Numbered from the stretch's first letter, positions 42,530-53,009 are shown. The stretch: DNA of 63,463 nucleotides from an uncultured Lachnospiraceae bacterium (GCA_944384125.1 CALWSF010000020.1:1-63463); one strand, 5' to 3'. The notes: generated by a model from the letters alone, not told the origin. Numbers and translations: made by a program.

Positions 42530-43378
42530 TCAGTACTGTCCCGTTTCTTCCAGATAACGCTCCATTTTAATCAGGCGTGCTTCATTCTGCTCCCTGCACC
42601 GCCTGCTCACGAGTCCCGTCAGAACCTCCATGGCCATCACAAGGCTGGTATAAGAGTTATAAAATGACAGCCCGCTGCAGGAATTAAAAATTACCGCATC
42701 CGCGCCGCTGCAAAGCGGCGATGTCAGCCGGTCCGTCAGAGCAATGATATGACTCCCCGCCTCACGCGCCATCCGCACGGCAAAAACCGTGTCACTCGAA
42801 TACCGCTCAAAGGAAATCGCAATTACCGCATCCTTCTCTGATAAATCGACCAGCCGGTCCACAGCAGGCTGTCCCCCTGATACCACATACACATCCGGCC
42901 TGATACAGCCCAGCATGACCCCGAGAGAGGATGCAAATCCGCCGCAGGCACGGAATCCGGCAATATACACCCGCCGGGCACCGGAAATCAATGCGGCGGC
43001 TTTTCGATATTCCTCATAATCTTCCGCCGTCTGATCCGCTTCCACATTACGCAGGGCATTCTCTTTTATTCCCCGAATCAGCTCTTCTTCCGTAAAGCCG
43101 GCGTAATCCTTAATTTTCTCATATGGAATCCTCTCTCTTCTTCCCATCCTGTCTTTTGCCAGCTCTCTCTGCAGCTCCCTCTTAAAACTGGTAAAATTCT
43201 CAAATCCCAGCTTGGAAGAGACACGAATGACAGAGGAAGGGCTTACCTGCAGTGTTTTTGCCAGTTCTGCCGCCGTCATAAAACAGGCTTCTCCCTTATT
43301 TTTCAGTATAAAGTCGAGCACCAGCCGATCGTTTCGTGTCAGTCTGGCATTTGCCAGCCGCTCCGCCATTTTTTCCAT
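42530..43378 (-). CDS. MurR/RpiR-family transcriptional regulator
   Basis: 282 residues. The N-terminal HTH_6 domain reads FMTAAELAKTLQVSPSSVIRVSSKLGFENFTSFKR, and the C-terminal SIS domain (RVYIAGFRACGGFASSLG, KDAVIAISFERYSSDTVFA) binds a phosphosugar or similar ligand. GGAGG is 8 bases before the ATG. It stands upstream of the M42-heptose genes and diverges from the MATE exporter; either may be its target. A sugar-phosphate signal for the heptose operon would make sense but is only an inference. Confidence 0.9.
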   Translation of the reverse strand: MEKMAERLANARLTRNDRLVLDFILKNKGEACFMTAAELAKTLQVSPSSVIRVSSKLGFENFTSFKRELQRELAKDRMGRRERIPYEKIKDYAGFTEEELIRGIKENALRNVEADQTAEDYEEYRKAAALISGARRVYIAGFRACGGFASSLGVMLGCIRPDVYVVSGGQPAVDRLVDLSEKDAVIAISFERYSSDTVFAVRMAREAGSHIIALTDRLTSPLCSGADAVIFNSCSGLSFYNSYTSLVMAMEVLTGLVSRRCREQNEARLIKMERYLEETGQY

Positions 43379-43409
43379 TTATGTTCCTCCCTGAAAATCC
43401 ATATTTTTA

Positions 43410-43438
43410 TTGACATTCCCCATGGCTTTTTCTATAAT
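43410..43438 (+). promoter_or_regulatory. Consensus promoter of the MATE exporter gene
   Basis: TTGACA (43410-43415), 17 bases, TATAAT (43433-43438): full consensus. The -10 overlaps the first of two repeated elements at 43437-43452 and 43467-43482. The mRNA leader is about 105 bases. Confidence 0.92.
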
Positions 43439-43485
43439 GATTTTCATAAATCTTTTTATATGAAAAATGATTCTCATAAATCATT
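43437..43485. promoter_or_regulatory. Two repeated operator-like elements over the MATE start site
   Basis: ATGATTTTCATAAATC (43437-43452) and ATGATTCTCATAAATC (43467-43482) differ at one base and are spaced exactly 30 bp, about three turns. The second lies in a perfect 7-bp dyad, AATGATT-N6-AATCATT (43466-43485). The pattern resembles Fur/PerR-type hexamer arrays or could be the RpiR site. Confidence 0.6.
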
Positions 43486-43550
43486 CTTAATTATAAACAA
43501 ATTGTGGAAATTCTGCAAGTACACGAAACAGGGGGAAGGAGGAAAAGTAC

Positions 43551-44888
43551 ATGGCACGTGATATGACGAAAGGAAATATAACAGGACATCTGCTGCTCTA
43601 TGCCGGCCCGCTGCTTTTCGGCAATCTTTTCCAGCAGCTCTACCACACGGTAGATTCTGTGGTGGTGGGACGTTTTTATGGAAAAGAAGCACTGGCAGCG
43701 GTAGGCGCGGCCGGACCTATCATGAATATTCTGATTTTTCTGATTGTGGGCCTTTCCATGGGCACCTCTATCCTTATGGCCGGATATTTCGGAGCCAAAA
43801 ATTTCAGGGAGCTGAAGGAAGAACTGGCCACGTCTCTGATTGCCGGCCTTATACTTACTGTTGTTCTCTCTGTATTCTCCGTAGCAGGCAGCGGTCTGTT
43901 TATCCGGCTGACACAGACTCCGGCTGAAATTGCAGTCATGGCCTCCGGCTACCTGCGAATTGTTTCTTTTGGTCTTATTTTTACTTTTTTCTATAACCTG
44001 TTTTCAGCAGCCCTCCGGGCAATAGGAGACTCAAAAGCGCCGCTCTACGTTCTGATTCTGACTACTCTTGTCAATGTATTTCTTGACATTTTTCTGGTAG
44101 GCATAATCCGGCTGGGTGTTACAGGCGCGGCCCTTGCTACCGTTATCTCTCAGGCAGTCTCAGCTCTGGCTCTTTTTCTTTATATCCGCCTTCGGGTACC
44201 CAGTCTGTGCCTGTCCTTAACGGATCTGAAAATGCAGACGGCTCTGCTTAAAAAGACAATTGATTTCAGCTCCGTTTCCGCCGTCCAGCAGACAGCTCTC
44301 TATCTCGGACGTCTTCTGGTACAGTCCGGAGTCAATACGCTCGGCGTTGATGCGGTAGCCGCGTTTAATGCCGTTTCTATTATCGACAGCTATGTCCTTG
44401 CTCCCGGAGACAGTCTGGCCGCCTCCATTACCACTTTTTCTGCCCAGAATATGGGAGGAAAAAAATACAGCCGTATTCCGAAGGGGCTTAAAAACATGTT
44501 TATCATTGCAGAAGTCTGTACCGTACTTATTGCAATATTCGTTCTGCTCTTTCGCCATCCTCTGCTCGGAATTTTTCTGAAGGAAGAAGAAGCGGGAGCT
44601 CTCAATCAGGCACTGTCCTATCTTGTACCCATGGCAAGCTTCTATTTTCTGAGCGGCATAACCAACACATATCAGGGATACTTCCGAGGTATCGGAAAGC
44701 TGCTTGTGACGCTTATGGGAACATTCGTGCAGATACCAATCCGTGTGGCCGTCAGCTATGCACTTCTGGGACGTATGGGGATCCGGGCTGTTGCGGTAGG
44801 AACCGCCATCGGCTGGTTCTGCATGGCGCTTTTTGAGACAGCAGTATATCTGCGGTGCGGGCGGATCCGACTCGCTGACGGAAAATAG
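43551..44888 (+). CDS. MATE-family multidrug/organic cation exporter
   Basis: 445 residues with 12 membrane helices in two halves. It exports drugs or organic cations in exchange for protons or sodium. The first half opens MTKGNITGHLLLYAGPLLFGNLFQQLYHTVDSVVVG, the usual clostridial MATE start; AAGGAGG is 10 bases before the ATG. A consensus promoter with two repeated operators precedes it, so it is probably repressed in normal growth. It is a single gene, closed by a terminator at 44938-44966. Confidence 0.94.
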   Translation: MARDMTKGNITGHLLLYAGPLLFGNLFQQLYHTVDSVVVGRFYGKEALAAVGAAGPIMNILIFLIVGLSMGTSILMAGYFGAKNFRELKEELATSLIAGLILTVVLSVFSVAGSGLFIRLTQTPAEIAVMASGYLRIVSFGLIFTFFYNLFSAALRAIGDSKAPLYVLILTTLVNVFLDIFLVGIIRLGVTGAALATVISQAVSALALFLYIRLRVPSLCLSLTDLKMQTALLKKTIDFSSVSAVQQTALYLGRLLVQSGVNTLGVDAVAAFNAVSIIDSYVLAPGDSLAASITTFSAQNMGGKKYSRIPKGLKNMFIIAEVCTVLIAIFVLLFRHPLLGIFLKEEEAGALNQALSYLVPMASFYFLSGITNTYQGYFRGIGKLLVTLMGTFVQIPIRVAVSYALLGRMGIRAVAVGTAIGWFCMALFETAVYLRCGRIRLADGK

Positions 44889-44937
44889 CAGTTCCCGGAT
44901 CACTTCACTGCATCTGATAAATCCTTATCTATATAAT

Positions 44938-44966
44938 AAGCGGCGGGAGAAATTCCGCCGCTTTTT
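44938..44966. terminator. Terminator between MATE and MsrAB genes
   Basis: AAGCGGCGG and CCGCCGCTT pair as a perfect 9-bp stem with an 8-base loop, then TTTT. It lies between convergent genes and probably acts in both directions. Confidence 0.85.
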
Positions 44967-45005
44967 ATGCATTCAGAAAAATCCTGCTTTTATTTAATTT
45001 AACGT

Positions 45006-46649
45006 TTACTTTATCCCGAACACTGACTTCTTTATGCTGTCCAGCACAGCCGTATCAACTTCAGCATTTTTAATCTGCTCCTCCAGCTTTTTAACCTCTG
45101 TATCTCCCTGTTCCTTTACCTTCTCATACATCTTTTCAAATCTGAGACTCAGAGTGTAATCCTCCAGTGTCAGTCCCGATGCGCTCAGTTCATCCCGTGT
45201 CATGGCGGCATAATCTCTCCGTGCAGCGCTCAGGACCTGCTCCTCCTCTTTTTCAGAAAGAGAAGCTGAATCTTCACAGGATGCAGCGGCCAGACGCCCA
45301 AGCATTTCATCCTTTACCTTCCCAAAAAGATTGTCGGCGATTGTCTCCTCCTCATTCAGAGGTTCCAGCCATGCCTCCGGAGGCCATTCCCTGTCATATT
45401 CATTCAGAGCCCTGTATTCCAGATCATTCTTTCGCTGAAGAACTTCCGCATAAACCATGCCATACGTTATCCTGTTGTCTCCGATACTGGCAACAGTTTT
45501 TGTCCCGTCCGGATTGAGCGACACAGCATCCTGTGAGGCATCAGCCACCAGCCCCATCAGATCTCCGTAGCCCTCCTCCTCCATATTTGCATATGGGATG
45601 AATCTGAGAGAAGCGCTGTTAATACAGTAACGTACTCCTCCCTTCTCCTCCCGGCCGTCATTAAACACATGTCCCAGATGTATATCGCCGACACGGCTGC
45701 GTACCTCTGTTCTTCCCGTGCCGTCAGAATCTGTCCGCTCCACAACGACTTCCGGGGCTATGGGCCTTGAAAAACTGGGCCATCCGCATCCGGCATCATA
45801 TTTGTCAGAAGAAAGAAACAGCGGTTCTCCCGTCACAATGTCCACATAGATCCCCGGCTCATAGAAATTATCATACTCTCCGGTAAATGCCGGCTCCGTA
45901 TCCCCATACCGGATGATTTTGTACTGCTCCTCTGTTACCATCTCCTGTATCTCTTCATCCGATGGCTTTGAATATGCCGACGAATCAATAAGGCGTTCAA
46001 AATCAGACAGACTGGAAAAATCCACATGGCAGTATCCGTCCGGATTTTTTACGAGATAATCCTGATGATACTCCTCCGCCAGATAATAACTGCTCAATGG
46101 AAGAAGCTCCGTCACAATAGGAGATGAATATTTTTTCTGCACCTCTTCCATGACAGATTGCAGAGTAGCGACATCAGCTTCATCTGTGTAATAAATACCG
46201 CTCCGATACTGGCTCCCCACATCAAACCCCTGTCTGTCAGCCGTCAGGGGATTTATAATCATAAAAAAATGCTCTGTCAGATCCCGGAGACTGACTTCAT
46301 CAGGATCATAGATCACATGGACGGTCTCCGCATGACCCGTAGTCTGACTGCACACATCCTCATATGAAGGCTTTTCCGTTGTGCCGTTTGCGTATCCGAC
46401 AGTGACGTCATGCACTCCCGGTACCTGTGAAAAATAGGACTCTACTCCCCAGAAACAGCCGCCGGCATAAAATATTTCTCTCAGATTTTCTCCGTCTTCA
46501 CTGTCCCGCCAGCCCTGATCTTCAATCGCTGCAGACAGAGGTAAATTACCGTCTGCCGCCGCAGTATCCGCTGTTTTTTCAGAAGCACAGCCCGAAACAG
46601 AAAACAGGGCACATCCCGCCGCAAGCAGCAGCATCATTTTATTTTTCAT
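45006..46649 (-). CDS. Lipoprotein fusion: MsrA - MsrB methionine sulfoxide reductase with SurA-like C-terminal domain
   Basis: 547 residues. Signal peptide with lipobox VSG-C (Cys21), so membrane-anchored outside the cell. Residues 57-212 are MsrA ([10 protein letters not shown], catalytic Cys65; [10 protein letters not shown]). Residues 240-362 are MsrB (CGWPSF with Cys288; [19 protein letters not shown] with catalytic Cys342); the zinc CxxC pairs are absent. Residues 383-547 resemble the N-terminal chaperone domain of SurA/PrsA foldases ([18 protein letters not shown], then helices). It would repair both methionine sulfoxide epimers in exported proteins while binding them. How it is re-reduced is unclear, as no CcdA or thioredoxin-like gene is nearby. 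Its ATG overlaps the stop of the giant glycosyltransferase gene. Confidence 0.9.
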   Translation of the reverse strand: MKNKMMLLLAAGCALFSVSGCASEKTADTAAADGNLPLSAAIEDQGWRDSEDGENLREIFYAGGCFWGVESYFSQVPGVHDVTVGYANGTTEKPSYEDVCSQTTGHAETVHVIYDPDEVSLRDLTEHFFMIINPLTADRQGFDVGSQYRSGIYYTDEADVATLQSVMEEVQKKYSSPIVTELLPLSSYYLAEEYHQDYLVKNPDGYCHVDFSSLSDFERLIDSSAYSKPSDEEIQEMVTEEQYKIIRYGDTEPAFTGEYDNFYEPGIYVDIVTGEPLFLSSDKYDAGCGWPSFSRPIAPEVVVERTDSDGTGRTEVRSRVGDIHLGHVFNDGREEKGGVRYCINSASLRFIPYANMEEEGYGDLMGLVADASQDAVSLNPDGTKTVASIGDNRITYGMVYAEVLQRKNDLEYRALNEYDREWPPEAWLEPLNEEETIADNLFGKVKDEMLGRLAAASCEDSASLSEKEEEQVLSAARRDYAAMTRDELSASGLTLEDYTLSLRFEKMYEKVKEQGDTEVKKLEEQIKNAEVDTAVLDSIKKSVFGIK

Positions 46650-49600
46650 TCAAAATCCTCCCGGATAACCTCCCATGCCGCATCTATACTGAAGTGCCTG
46701 CGGATATACTCCTGTGTTCCCTCTGAAAGACGGAGAAGCTCCTTCTCATCTGTATAAAGCCGGATTACCGCATCAGCAAAAGATTCCGGTTTATCCTCAA
46801 CCACCAGGATATCTTCCACTTCCGGAATTCCCTCGCTTCCCACAGAGGTCGTGACAATAGGAGCGCCATTATAAATTGCCTCCACAACCTTTCCTTTTAC
46901 ACCGGCGCCGTACCGCAGGGGAACAACCACCAGGCGGCAGCTCTGATACAGCCGCTCCAGTTCTTCATCTGATACAAAGCCTTTCACAATGACTCCGTTA
47001 TCCGGACTGTGAAGTGCCTGAATTTCCTCAGTCGCGCGGGATCCCACAATATAAAAGTTTACCGGACATTTTTCACGGATGCGCGGGAATATTTCCCTGA
47101 CAAACCAGAGAACCGCGTCGGCATTCGGCGGGTGGGCAAAGCCCCCGACAAACAGAAGTCCCTCCCGTTTTTCAAAATCTCTGTTCAGATTCTCCAGGAA
47201 GTTTTCATAGACATACGCCGTAATAGCCTTAGCCGGAATATCCTCATCTACCGCATGAATCGCATCTATCTCCACCTGGGACGGGTAATAGGACACCGCC
47301 GTCTTGTGCATCAGGGAGAACTCAATGGATTTCCAGTATTCGGACTCCCTGCGTTTTTTCACATCTCCGGTAAGCTCATACTCCCGGAATTCCCGTAGGA
47401 AATGAAGATCATGCCCGTAATAAATCATTTTTATATCTGTGTGCTCTTTAATAAAATCCACATACTTGGTGGCAATATGCGGGCGGTTCAGGTAAACCAC
47501 ATGTATGTCTTTTCCGTTCTTCTCCAGCCAGTCCCATATACCCGTCAGATATTCCTGGCCGTAAAGGACTTCTATTCCCATCTGCTGGAGAGCTGACGTG
47601 TATGGCTCCTCATGAAGATAGTTATCTCCCACGAATTTTACAACATAGCCCTTTTTCAGGAACATTTTAAGATACTGGAAGGTGGTTTTGGAACCCGCAT
47701 CCCGGTCAAAAGTGGGAACATAGTGATCGATGACCACAATAATTTTCTTTCCCATGCTGCGCTCCCTGGCGCGGAAGGGATTGGGATTTCCCGTATTCAC
47801 GCACTGGGATTTAAACTCCTCTTTCCACTTTTCTTTGAGCTTTTCACTGTTTTCCACCTGATAGCGCTTCAGTCCCGTTCCGGTCACATCCGTACCGTTG
47901 GAAATCCCCTCAAAGTGAATTACCTTTGACTGGGGCTGATACACAACGCGGTATCCCGCCTTTCTTACCTCAAAAGCCAGATCTGAATCCTCGCAGTAGG
48001 CGGGGGCAAAGCGCTCGTCAAATCCGCCGATCCGTTCCCAGAAACTGCGCGGCAGCAGGATCGCGGCGCCCGAAATATAATCCACATCTTTTACATAGTT
48101 GTACTCCGCCTTGTCGGGATCATCGAGGCGTCCGTAATTCCATCCGGAACCGTCGCTCCAGATAATACCTCCCGCCTCCTGAAGACGACCGTCGGGATAT
48201 ACCAGCTTGGAACCCACCATTCCGATGGTCTCATCCGACTCTATGAGCCGCACAAGAGAGCTGAGCCACCCTTCCGTAACCTGCGTATCATTATTAAGAA
48301 ACATGATATACCGGCCCCGGGCAGACTTCGCCGCCTGATTGCAGTTTCTTAAAAAGCCCTGGTTCTCTGCATTTCTGCAGATAACCAGATTCTCTGCAAA
48401 CTCGGACAGGTGCTCCGTTGCATCAGTGGACACATCATCCGCGATAATGATCTCGTAATCCACATCCTTTGTATGCTCCAGAATGGACTGAAGGCAGAGG
48501 TATGTGTAATGAATCTGATTGTAAACCGGGATAATGATGGAGACCGCCGGTTCCCGGGTCTTCGGGAAAACGAGTTTTCCGTACTGAAGATATTCCTCTC
48601 CAATCTCAAAGTCTCCCTTTATCCTGTTTTTCCCTTCCTCTGACGTATACATCCTGTAGGAACGAAGCGGGTGCAGAACCGCATTGCGGCAGTATCCCAT
48701 CTTTTTGCGCTTAACCGTTCCCTTCGGATATCTCTTATTGAATTCCTGGCCCAGTTTCCTGCGGACCTTGAACACGGCAGCTTCATGACGGTTGAGATAA
48801 TCGATGGTCTTTGCCATCTCGCCAATCTCACGGCGCAGATCTCCGATCATAACCTCCAGATTCGCCACATGATTATTTGTCAGGCGCTGTACCTCCTGCA
48901 CCTTGGCAAGCGCCGTATTTTTCTCAGAATTTTCCGCACGGAGCTGCTCTAAGCGTTCCTTTGCTCTCTCCAGCTCTCCGTCCACATCCGCCAGCTCTTT
49001 AAGAGTTTTCGTCCGGACCATGTAGTCTTCCTGGTAGGTACGCTGATTTTCCCCGTGAACGTATTCCTGAAATCCCCGCTCCATCTTCTCATAGAGATCA
49101 AGCACTTCGCTCTGAGCACTCAAAAGCTCCGGAAAACGTGCCAGGAATTCCCGCTCTGTCACACCGTTCAGGAGACTTTTATATGTGCTGTAAAAATAGC
49201 GGAGTGTGCGGTAACGCAGAAATTCAGACGGAATGGGGAAGTCAAATACCCACTCATAATCAATGGCACACGGTCCGTCCTCCGTGACTATAAAGTTTTC
49301 AAAAATACCGTCTATATTGGAGACCCGGTACGCACTGCCGGAAAGAAGTTCCGACAATTTCTCCCGCGGCATATCATCCAGTTCTCCCAGAGAATTAAAA
49401 ACTTCCAGGAAAGCATCTGTCAGCTCAAAATCCGCAACCGCCTCCGGCTTCACACCGTCTACAAGATGCATCGCTTCCCGAACAGCCTCTGAAAGGCCTT
49501 CTGGCTCAGCCGAAAGACGCTCTCCCAAAAGTTCTGACACCGTCTTTCCCTCAAGATAAGGGAAACGCACCCTGCTTTTATCCTCTGAGAAATCCGGCCG

Positions 49601-50605
49601 TACAAGACTCAGTTTCTCCATCTGCCCGCTTAAAGACTCATACTTTTTTTCGAAAGAACGGATATGCTCTGCTCCCTCCGGGCACAAAGCCGCTTTCTCC
49701 GCAAAAATCCGGCCGTTTTCCCGGCAGATCGCCGTTCTTATCTGGAAACACTCTCTGCGGGTACGGTTGTACTTTACATACAGAGTCTCCGGCTCTTTCT
49801 CCGGAACGCTGTCAGTGGAATCCTCTTTCTCCCAGAAAACAAGAAACGAATTGGCAAACTGATCAAAGCTGCCATCCTCACAGGCGGCATCATACGCCGC
49901 GCCCACATCCATCAGAAGATATCTGGGATAGTCGTACAGAGTCAGCGCGCCTGTAAGTTCTCCCTTTTTAGGCAGGTACGCATCTGAAAATATTTCCCCC
50001 GGAAGACGGTAATCTGGCATCGGATAATAAAAACGACCACCCGGAAGAAGGCGTTCCATCTCTTTTCTCGTCGTTGCTGCCGCATCCGGCGCCGCACCTG
50101 CCAGGTACTTAAGACCAAACCGGTTGCAGGCCGCCGCAATCAGGACACCGCCGGGAGCCAGAAGGGACTTTGCCGCTTCCAGCTGCCCGCTTCTTTCCTT
50201 TTCGCCAAAAAGAGAGCCTATTATGGTTACATAGTCATAGAAAATGCCTTTTTCAGCGGTTTTTTTGGCATAATCCGAAATATTCCCGCAGATACAGGAT
50301 ATTTTCCTGCTGTATTCAGGCTCTCTCTGAAAACGGCATTTTACCGTCTCAAGACTGGCCTCCGATTCATCCAGCACATCGACAGCCGCCGTTCTCTCCG
50401 CAAAGAGACCGGTAAGCGCTCCGCTGTCAGCTCCTATCTGGAGGACTCTTCCCTCCGGCCGGAAAGGATACCATTCCAGAAGATTTTCCCGCGGTTTCCC
50501 CAGCGCATACAGATATTCCAGCCTCTTGTTTTCCCGGAGCGCCCGTTTCCGATCGCTCCCGTATTTTTCAAATAATGCTAAAAGCTCCTGTTCGTTCGTT
50601 TTCAT
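46646..50605 (-). CDS. Giant four-module glycosyltransferase (methyltransferase-like, kinase-like, GT2, GT4)
   Basis: 1319 residues. Residues about 45-230 resemble a SAM methyltransferase ([19 protein letters not shown]). About 270-520 resemble an aminoglycoside-phosphotransferase/LPS-kinase-like fold ([23 protein letters not shown], where N and D fit metal binding). A coiled coil covers 537-605. About 683-930 are a GT2 domain ([41 protein letters not shown]). About 950-1319 are a GT-B/GT4 domain ([35 protein letters not shown]). No membrane helix. It probably builds or caps a cell-surface rhamnan-like polymer; its Wzt-type partner overlaps just upstream. Both 4-base overlaps imply translational coupling. 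Confidence 0.88.
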   Translation of the reverse strand: MKTNEQELLALFEKYGSDRKRALRENKRLEYLYALGKPRENLLEWYPFRPEGRVLQIGADSGALTGLFAERTAAVDVLDESEASLETVKCRFQREPEYSRKISCICGNISDYAKKTAEKGIFYDYVTIIGSLFGEKERSGQLEAAKSLLAPGGVLIAAACNRFGLKYLAGAAPDAAATTRKEMERLLPGGRFYYPMPDYRLPGEIFSDAYLPKKGELTGALTLYDYPRYLLMDVGAAYDAACEDGSFDQFANSFLVFWEKEDSTDSVPEKEPETLYVKYNRTRRECFQIRTAICRENGRIFAEKAALCPEGAEHIRSFEKKYESLSGQMEKLSLVRPDFSEDKSRVRFPYLEGKTVSELLGERLSAEPEGLSEAVREAMHLVDGVKPEAVADFELTDAFLEVFNSLGELDDMPREKLSELLSGSAYRVSNIDGIFENFIVTEDGPCAIDYEWVFDFPIPSEFLRYRTLRYFYSTYKSLLNGVTEREFLARFPELLSAQSEVLDLYEKMERGFQEYVHGENQRTYQEDYMVRTKTLKELADVDGELERAKERLEQLRAENSEKNTALAKVQEVQRLTNNHVANLEVMIGDLRREIGEMAKTIDYLNRHEAAVFKVRRKLGQEFNKRYPKGTVKRKKMGYCRNAVLHPLRSYRMYTSEEGKNRIKGDFEIGEEYLQYGKLVFPKTREPAVSIIIPVYNQIHYTYLCLQSILEHTKDVDYEIIIADDVSTDATEHLSEFAENLVICRNAENQGFLRNCNQAAKSARGRYIMFLNNDTQVTEGWLSSLVRLIESDETIGMVGSKLVYPDGRLQEAGGIIWSDGSGWNYGRLDDPDKAEYNYVKDVDYISGAAILLPRSFWERIGGFDERFAPAYCEDSDLAFEVRKAGYRVVYQPQSKVIHFEGISNGTDVTGTGLKRYQVENSEKLKEKWKEEFKSQCVNTGNPNPFRARERSMGKKIIVVIDHYVPTFDRDAGSKTTFQYLKMFLKKGYVVKFVGDNYLHEEPYTSALQQMGIEVLYGQEYLTGIWDWLEKNGKDIHVVYLNRPHIATKYVDFIKEHTDIKMIYYGHDLHFLREFREYELTGDVKKRRESEYWKSIEFSLMHKTAVSYYPSQVEIDAIHAVDEDIPAKAITAYVYENFLENLNRDFEKREGLLFVGGFAHPPNADAVLWFVREIFPRIREKCPVNFYIVGSRATEEIQALHSPDNGVIVKGFVSDEELERLYQSCRLVVVPLRYGAGVKGKVVEAIYNGAPIVTTSVGSEGIPEVEDILVVEDKPESFADAVIRLYTDEKELLRLSEGTQEYIRRHFSIDAAWEVIREDFE

Positions 50606-51975
50606 ACGACCGTTCCCTTTCGCTTGATCTGAGCCTCTACCTCAGGCTCCATATCATAGATACCCACTGTATTTTTATTTGAAATTACCGTAATATTGGC
50701 CACGTCATACAGGCGATGATATACGACGTGCTCTCCTCCCTCAAAGCCTGTGCAGCTCATGGAAAGCAGGTACTCTCCTCCCTGAAGAGTCATCTTCTGG
50801 GTAAATGTCACATCATACTCATCTCCCGCCTTTACCGGCTTTATGTCAGTTCCCTCAAAAAGCGTGTTCGTTCCCGTCAGTTCCGTACCTTTTTTATCTT
50901 TTATTGTATATGTGAAAATCGGTGCCTGAATATCCGCATGGAAACGGATTCTCTCCCGGATCGAAAAGTTTTCTCCTTTAAGAAGAAGATTCGTCACATT
51001 TCCCCTCTCATCCAGAAGCCCCAGATCAAAAATCTCAGCTCTGCCATCTCCGTACTCCTCCCGGTTGGCGTTGATCGTCATCTGGTCACGCATAAGGCCT
51101 TTATCCTCCGGGGAAGCACCCATGTCTTTTCCTCCGTCCGCTTTTTCCTCAGAAGCAGAAACATTCTCCTCCGCCACTACTACCTTATCCCCGGAAAAAT
51201 CATGCATCTGGGCTACTTCGGCCCGCAGAGCCTCCATCTGACCGGCAAGGATCTTTTTATACAGATCCACCATCTTGCCCGCAGAACCCTCCGCGATAAA
51301 TTCTCCCTTATTCAGGAGAATAACCTTGTCGCAGTATTTGATAATGCTCCCCATATCGTGAGTAACCATGACGATTGTCGTCCCGCTTTTCCGGATTTCC
51401 TCCATACGTCTGTAACACTTGGACTGGAAGAAAACATCTCCCACAGAAAGAGCTTCATCCACAATGAGAATCTCCGGCTCCACATTGATGGCCAGTGCGA
51501 ATGCCAGACGCACAAACATACCGCTTGAATATGTTTTTACCGGCTGGTAAACAAAATCTCCAATCTCTGCAAACGCCAGTATCTCCGGCAGCTTTGCATC
51601 CATCTCCTTCCTGGAATATCCCATCATGGTACCATTCATATATATATTTTCAATACCGGTATAGTCCTGATTAAACCCTGCCCCCAACTCCAGAAGCGCG
51701 GAAATTTTTCCGTCCACTCTGACAGTTCCCGTGGTGGGAGTGAGAACTCCCGTTATGATTTTCAGAATAGTGGATTTTCCGGAACCATTTGTTCCGATAA
51801 TTCCCACAGTCTGTCCCTTTTCAACCGTAAAAGAAATATTGTTCAGGGCATAAAAATCTCTGTGATATTCCCGATGACGCGGGCTCAGAGATTCTTTCAG
51901 TCGGTCGATAGGCTTATCATATAATTTATAAATTTTAGTGACGTCTTTTATTTCTATTGCATTTTCAGCCGCCAT
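50602..51975 (-). CDS. Polysaccharide ABC transporter ATP-binding protein with Wzt-like C-terminal domain
   Basis: 457 residues. Nucleotide domain: Walker A GTNGSGKST, signature YSSGMFVRLAFA, Walker B EILIVDEALSVGD and switch His in VTHDMG, typical of the Wzt/TagH branch. An acidic linker at about 270-310 leads to a beta-rich domain (IRFHADIQAPIFTYTIKDKKG and on) like the Wzt carbohydrate-recognition domain. I start at ATG 51975 with GGAGG 5 bases upstream. It would power export of the polymer made by the next gene. No permease (Wzm/TagG) is adjacent or elsewhere in the window, so the partner must be encoded elsewhere. Confidence 0.92.
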   Translation of the reverse strand: MAAENAIEIKDVTKIYKLYDKPIDRLKESLSPRHREYHRDFYALNNISFTVEKGQTVGIIGTNGSGKSTILKIITGVLTPTTGTVRVDGKISALLELGAGFNQDYTGIENIYMNGTMMGYSRKEMDAKLPEILAFAEIGDFVYQPVKTYSSGMFVRLAFALAINVEPEILIVDEALSVGDVFFQSKCYRRMEEIRKSGTTIVMVTHDMGSIIKYCDKVILLNKGEFIAEGSAGKMVDLYKKILAGQMEALRAEVAQMHDFSGDKVVVAEENVSASEEKADGGKDMGASPEDKGLMRDQMTINANREEYGDGRAEIFDLGLLDERGNVTNLLLKGENFSIRERIRFHADIQAPIFTYTIKDKKGTELTGTNTLFEGTDIKPVKAGDEYDVTFTQKMTLQGGEYLLSMSCTGFEGGEHVVYHRLYDVANITVISNKNTVGIYDMEPEVEAQIKRKGTVV

Positions 51976-52091
51976 AACTTCCTCCGAATTCAAAAGCAAT
52001 GCTGCCACAGAAGTGAATACCTTGTCATACACCCGTATTTACAGAATATTCCTCCCCGCGGCAGCACCTCTGTCATTTATTTATTCTTATG

Positions 52092-53009
52092 TCACTCCTG
52101 TTCTTTGGATTTTTCATCCAAACCAGCTGAAACAGCATTCTCCTGTGCCAAAACAGATATATCTTCCGTTTTCCCGGACGAGTTCTCCTCTTTTACCGCT
52201 TCAGGCATACCTGAATCATTCCTGTCAGAGTCTTCCTCACTGTCCGCTTTTGCAGGCCCGTCATCATCCTCCTGCACCCTGTCAGCAGATGCCATAATGT
52301 GCGCCATCTTCCCGATCTTTCCCATACGGCTTGTGTCCACCGGCTCAATCTCAGGAACATCGTCTTCTTCAGAAACAGCTGTCCCCGCTTTCCGGCTTAA
52401 AGGACCATTCCCCTGAACTGCCGGACGTGCTCCGCCTTCCGGGCCGGATGCGGCATAATTTTCCGGATGTTCTTTTGCATCATCTATCTTCTCCTGAAGG
52501 AAAGTCACAAACTCATCCATATCAGCCCGATCCGCAAATGCTGATTTTGCGATAAACTGGCACGTATTGTCGGAAGTTTCCACCAGAAACAGGCGATCGA
52601 TCTCCATAATTGACTTAAGGTCACGATAACTGTAATATCTGTTTGCATTTAGTTCAGGAACATCCATCGTCATGCCCTTTTCCTCTATGGTTACAATAAC
52701 ATGAGGAAAGGAGCCCGTTTTCTCCATCTTCAGAAGACCGCTGTTTTTCCAGATCATACGCTCCTGATTCTTTTTGGATACAACATACATCATTCCCGCT
52801 CCGACTACCAGAGCCACAAGTATGGAAGGGATCATTGCCTGAATATTTCCCGCCGCGGCCTTAATATTGCCGCCCAGGAATACTACCAGAAATACTGCAT
52901 AAAGAGCCAGTGACACCAATTTCATCTTTTTTGAATCATGGCGCGCAACATTCCAGCGAATCCAGCTCTGATAATCCTCCTTTACCAACTGAAATCTCAA
53001 TTCCCGCAT
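52092..53009 (-). CDS. YcxB-like membrane protein
   Basis: 305 residues. Two membrane helices (about 30-50 and 58-80) are followed by a YcxB-like domain (PF14317; GMTMDVPELNANRYYSYRDLKSIMEIDRLFLVET). From residue 190 the protein is low complexity, acidic and probably disordered (Glu, Asp, Ser-rich). The family has no firm function; it may be an envelope or membrane-stress protein. It is 116 bases before the Wzt gene and 118 bases after comFC, all on the minus strand, so co-transcription with either is possible but not assured. Confidence 0.8.
   Translation of the reverse strand: MRELRFQLVKEDYQSWIRWNVARHDSKKMKLVSLALYAVFLVVFLGGNIKAAAGNIQAMIPSILVALVVGAGMMYVVSKKNQERMIWKNSGLLKMEKTGSFPHVIVTIEEKGMTMDVPELNANRYYSYRDLKSIMEIDRLFLVETSDNTCQFIAKSAFADRADMDEFVTFLQEKIDDAKEHPENYAASGPEGGARPAVQGNGPLSRKAGTAVSEEDDVPEIEPVDTSRMGKIGKMAHIMASADRVQEDDDGPAKADSEEDSDRNDSGMPEAVKEENSSGKTEDISVLAQENAVSAGLDEKSKEQE

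Noticed and set aside
45006-46649. Possible frameshift joining three separate genes
   Set aside because: The reading frame is continuous, each module has full motifs and the linkers are sensible. I read it as a genuine fusion.
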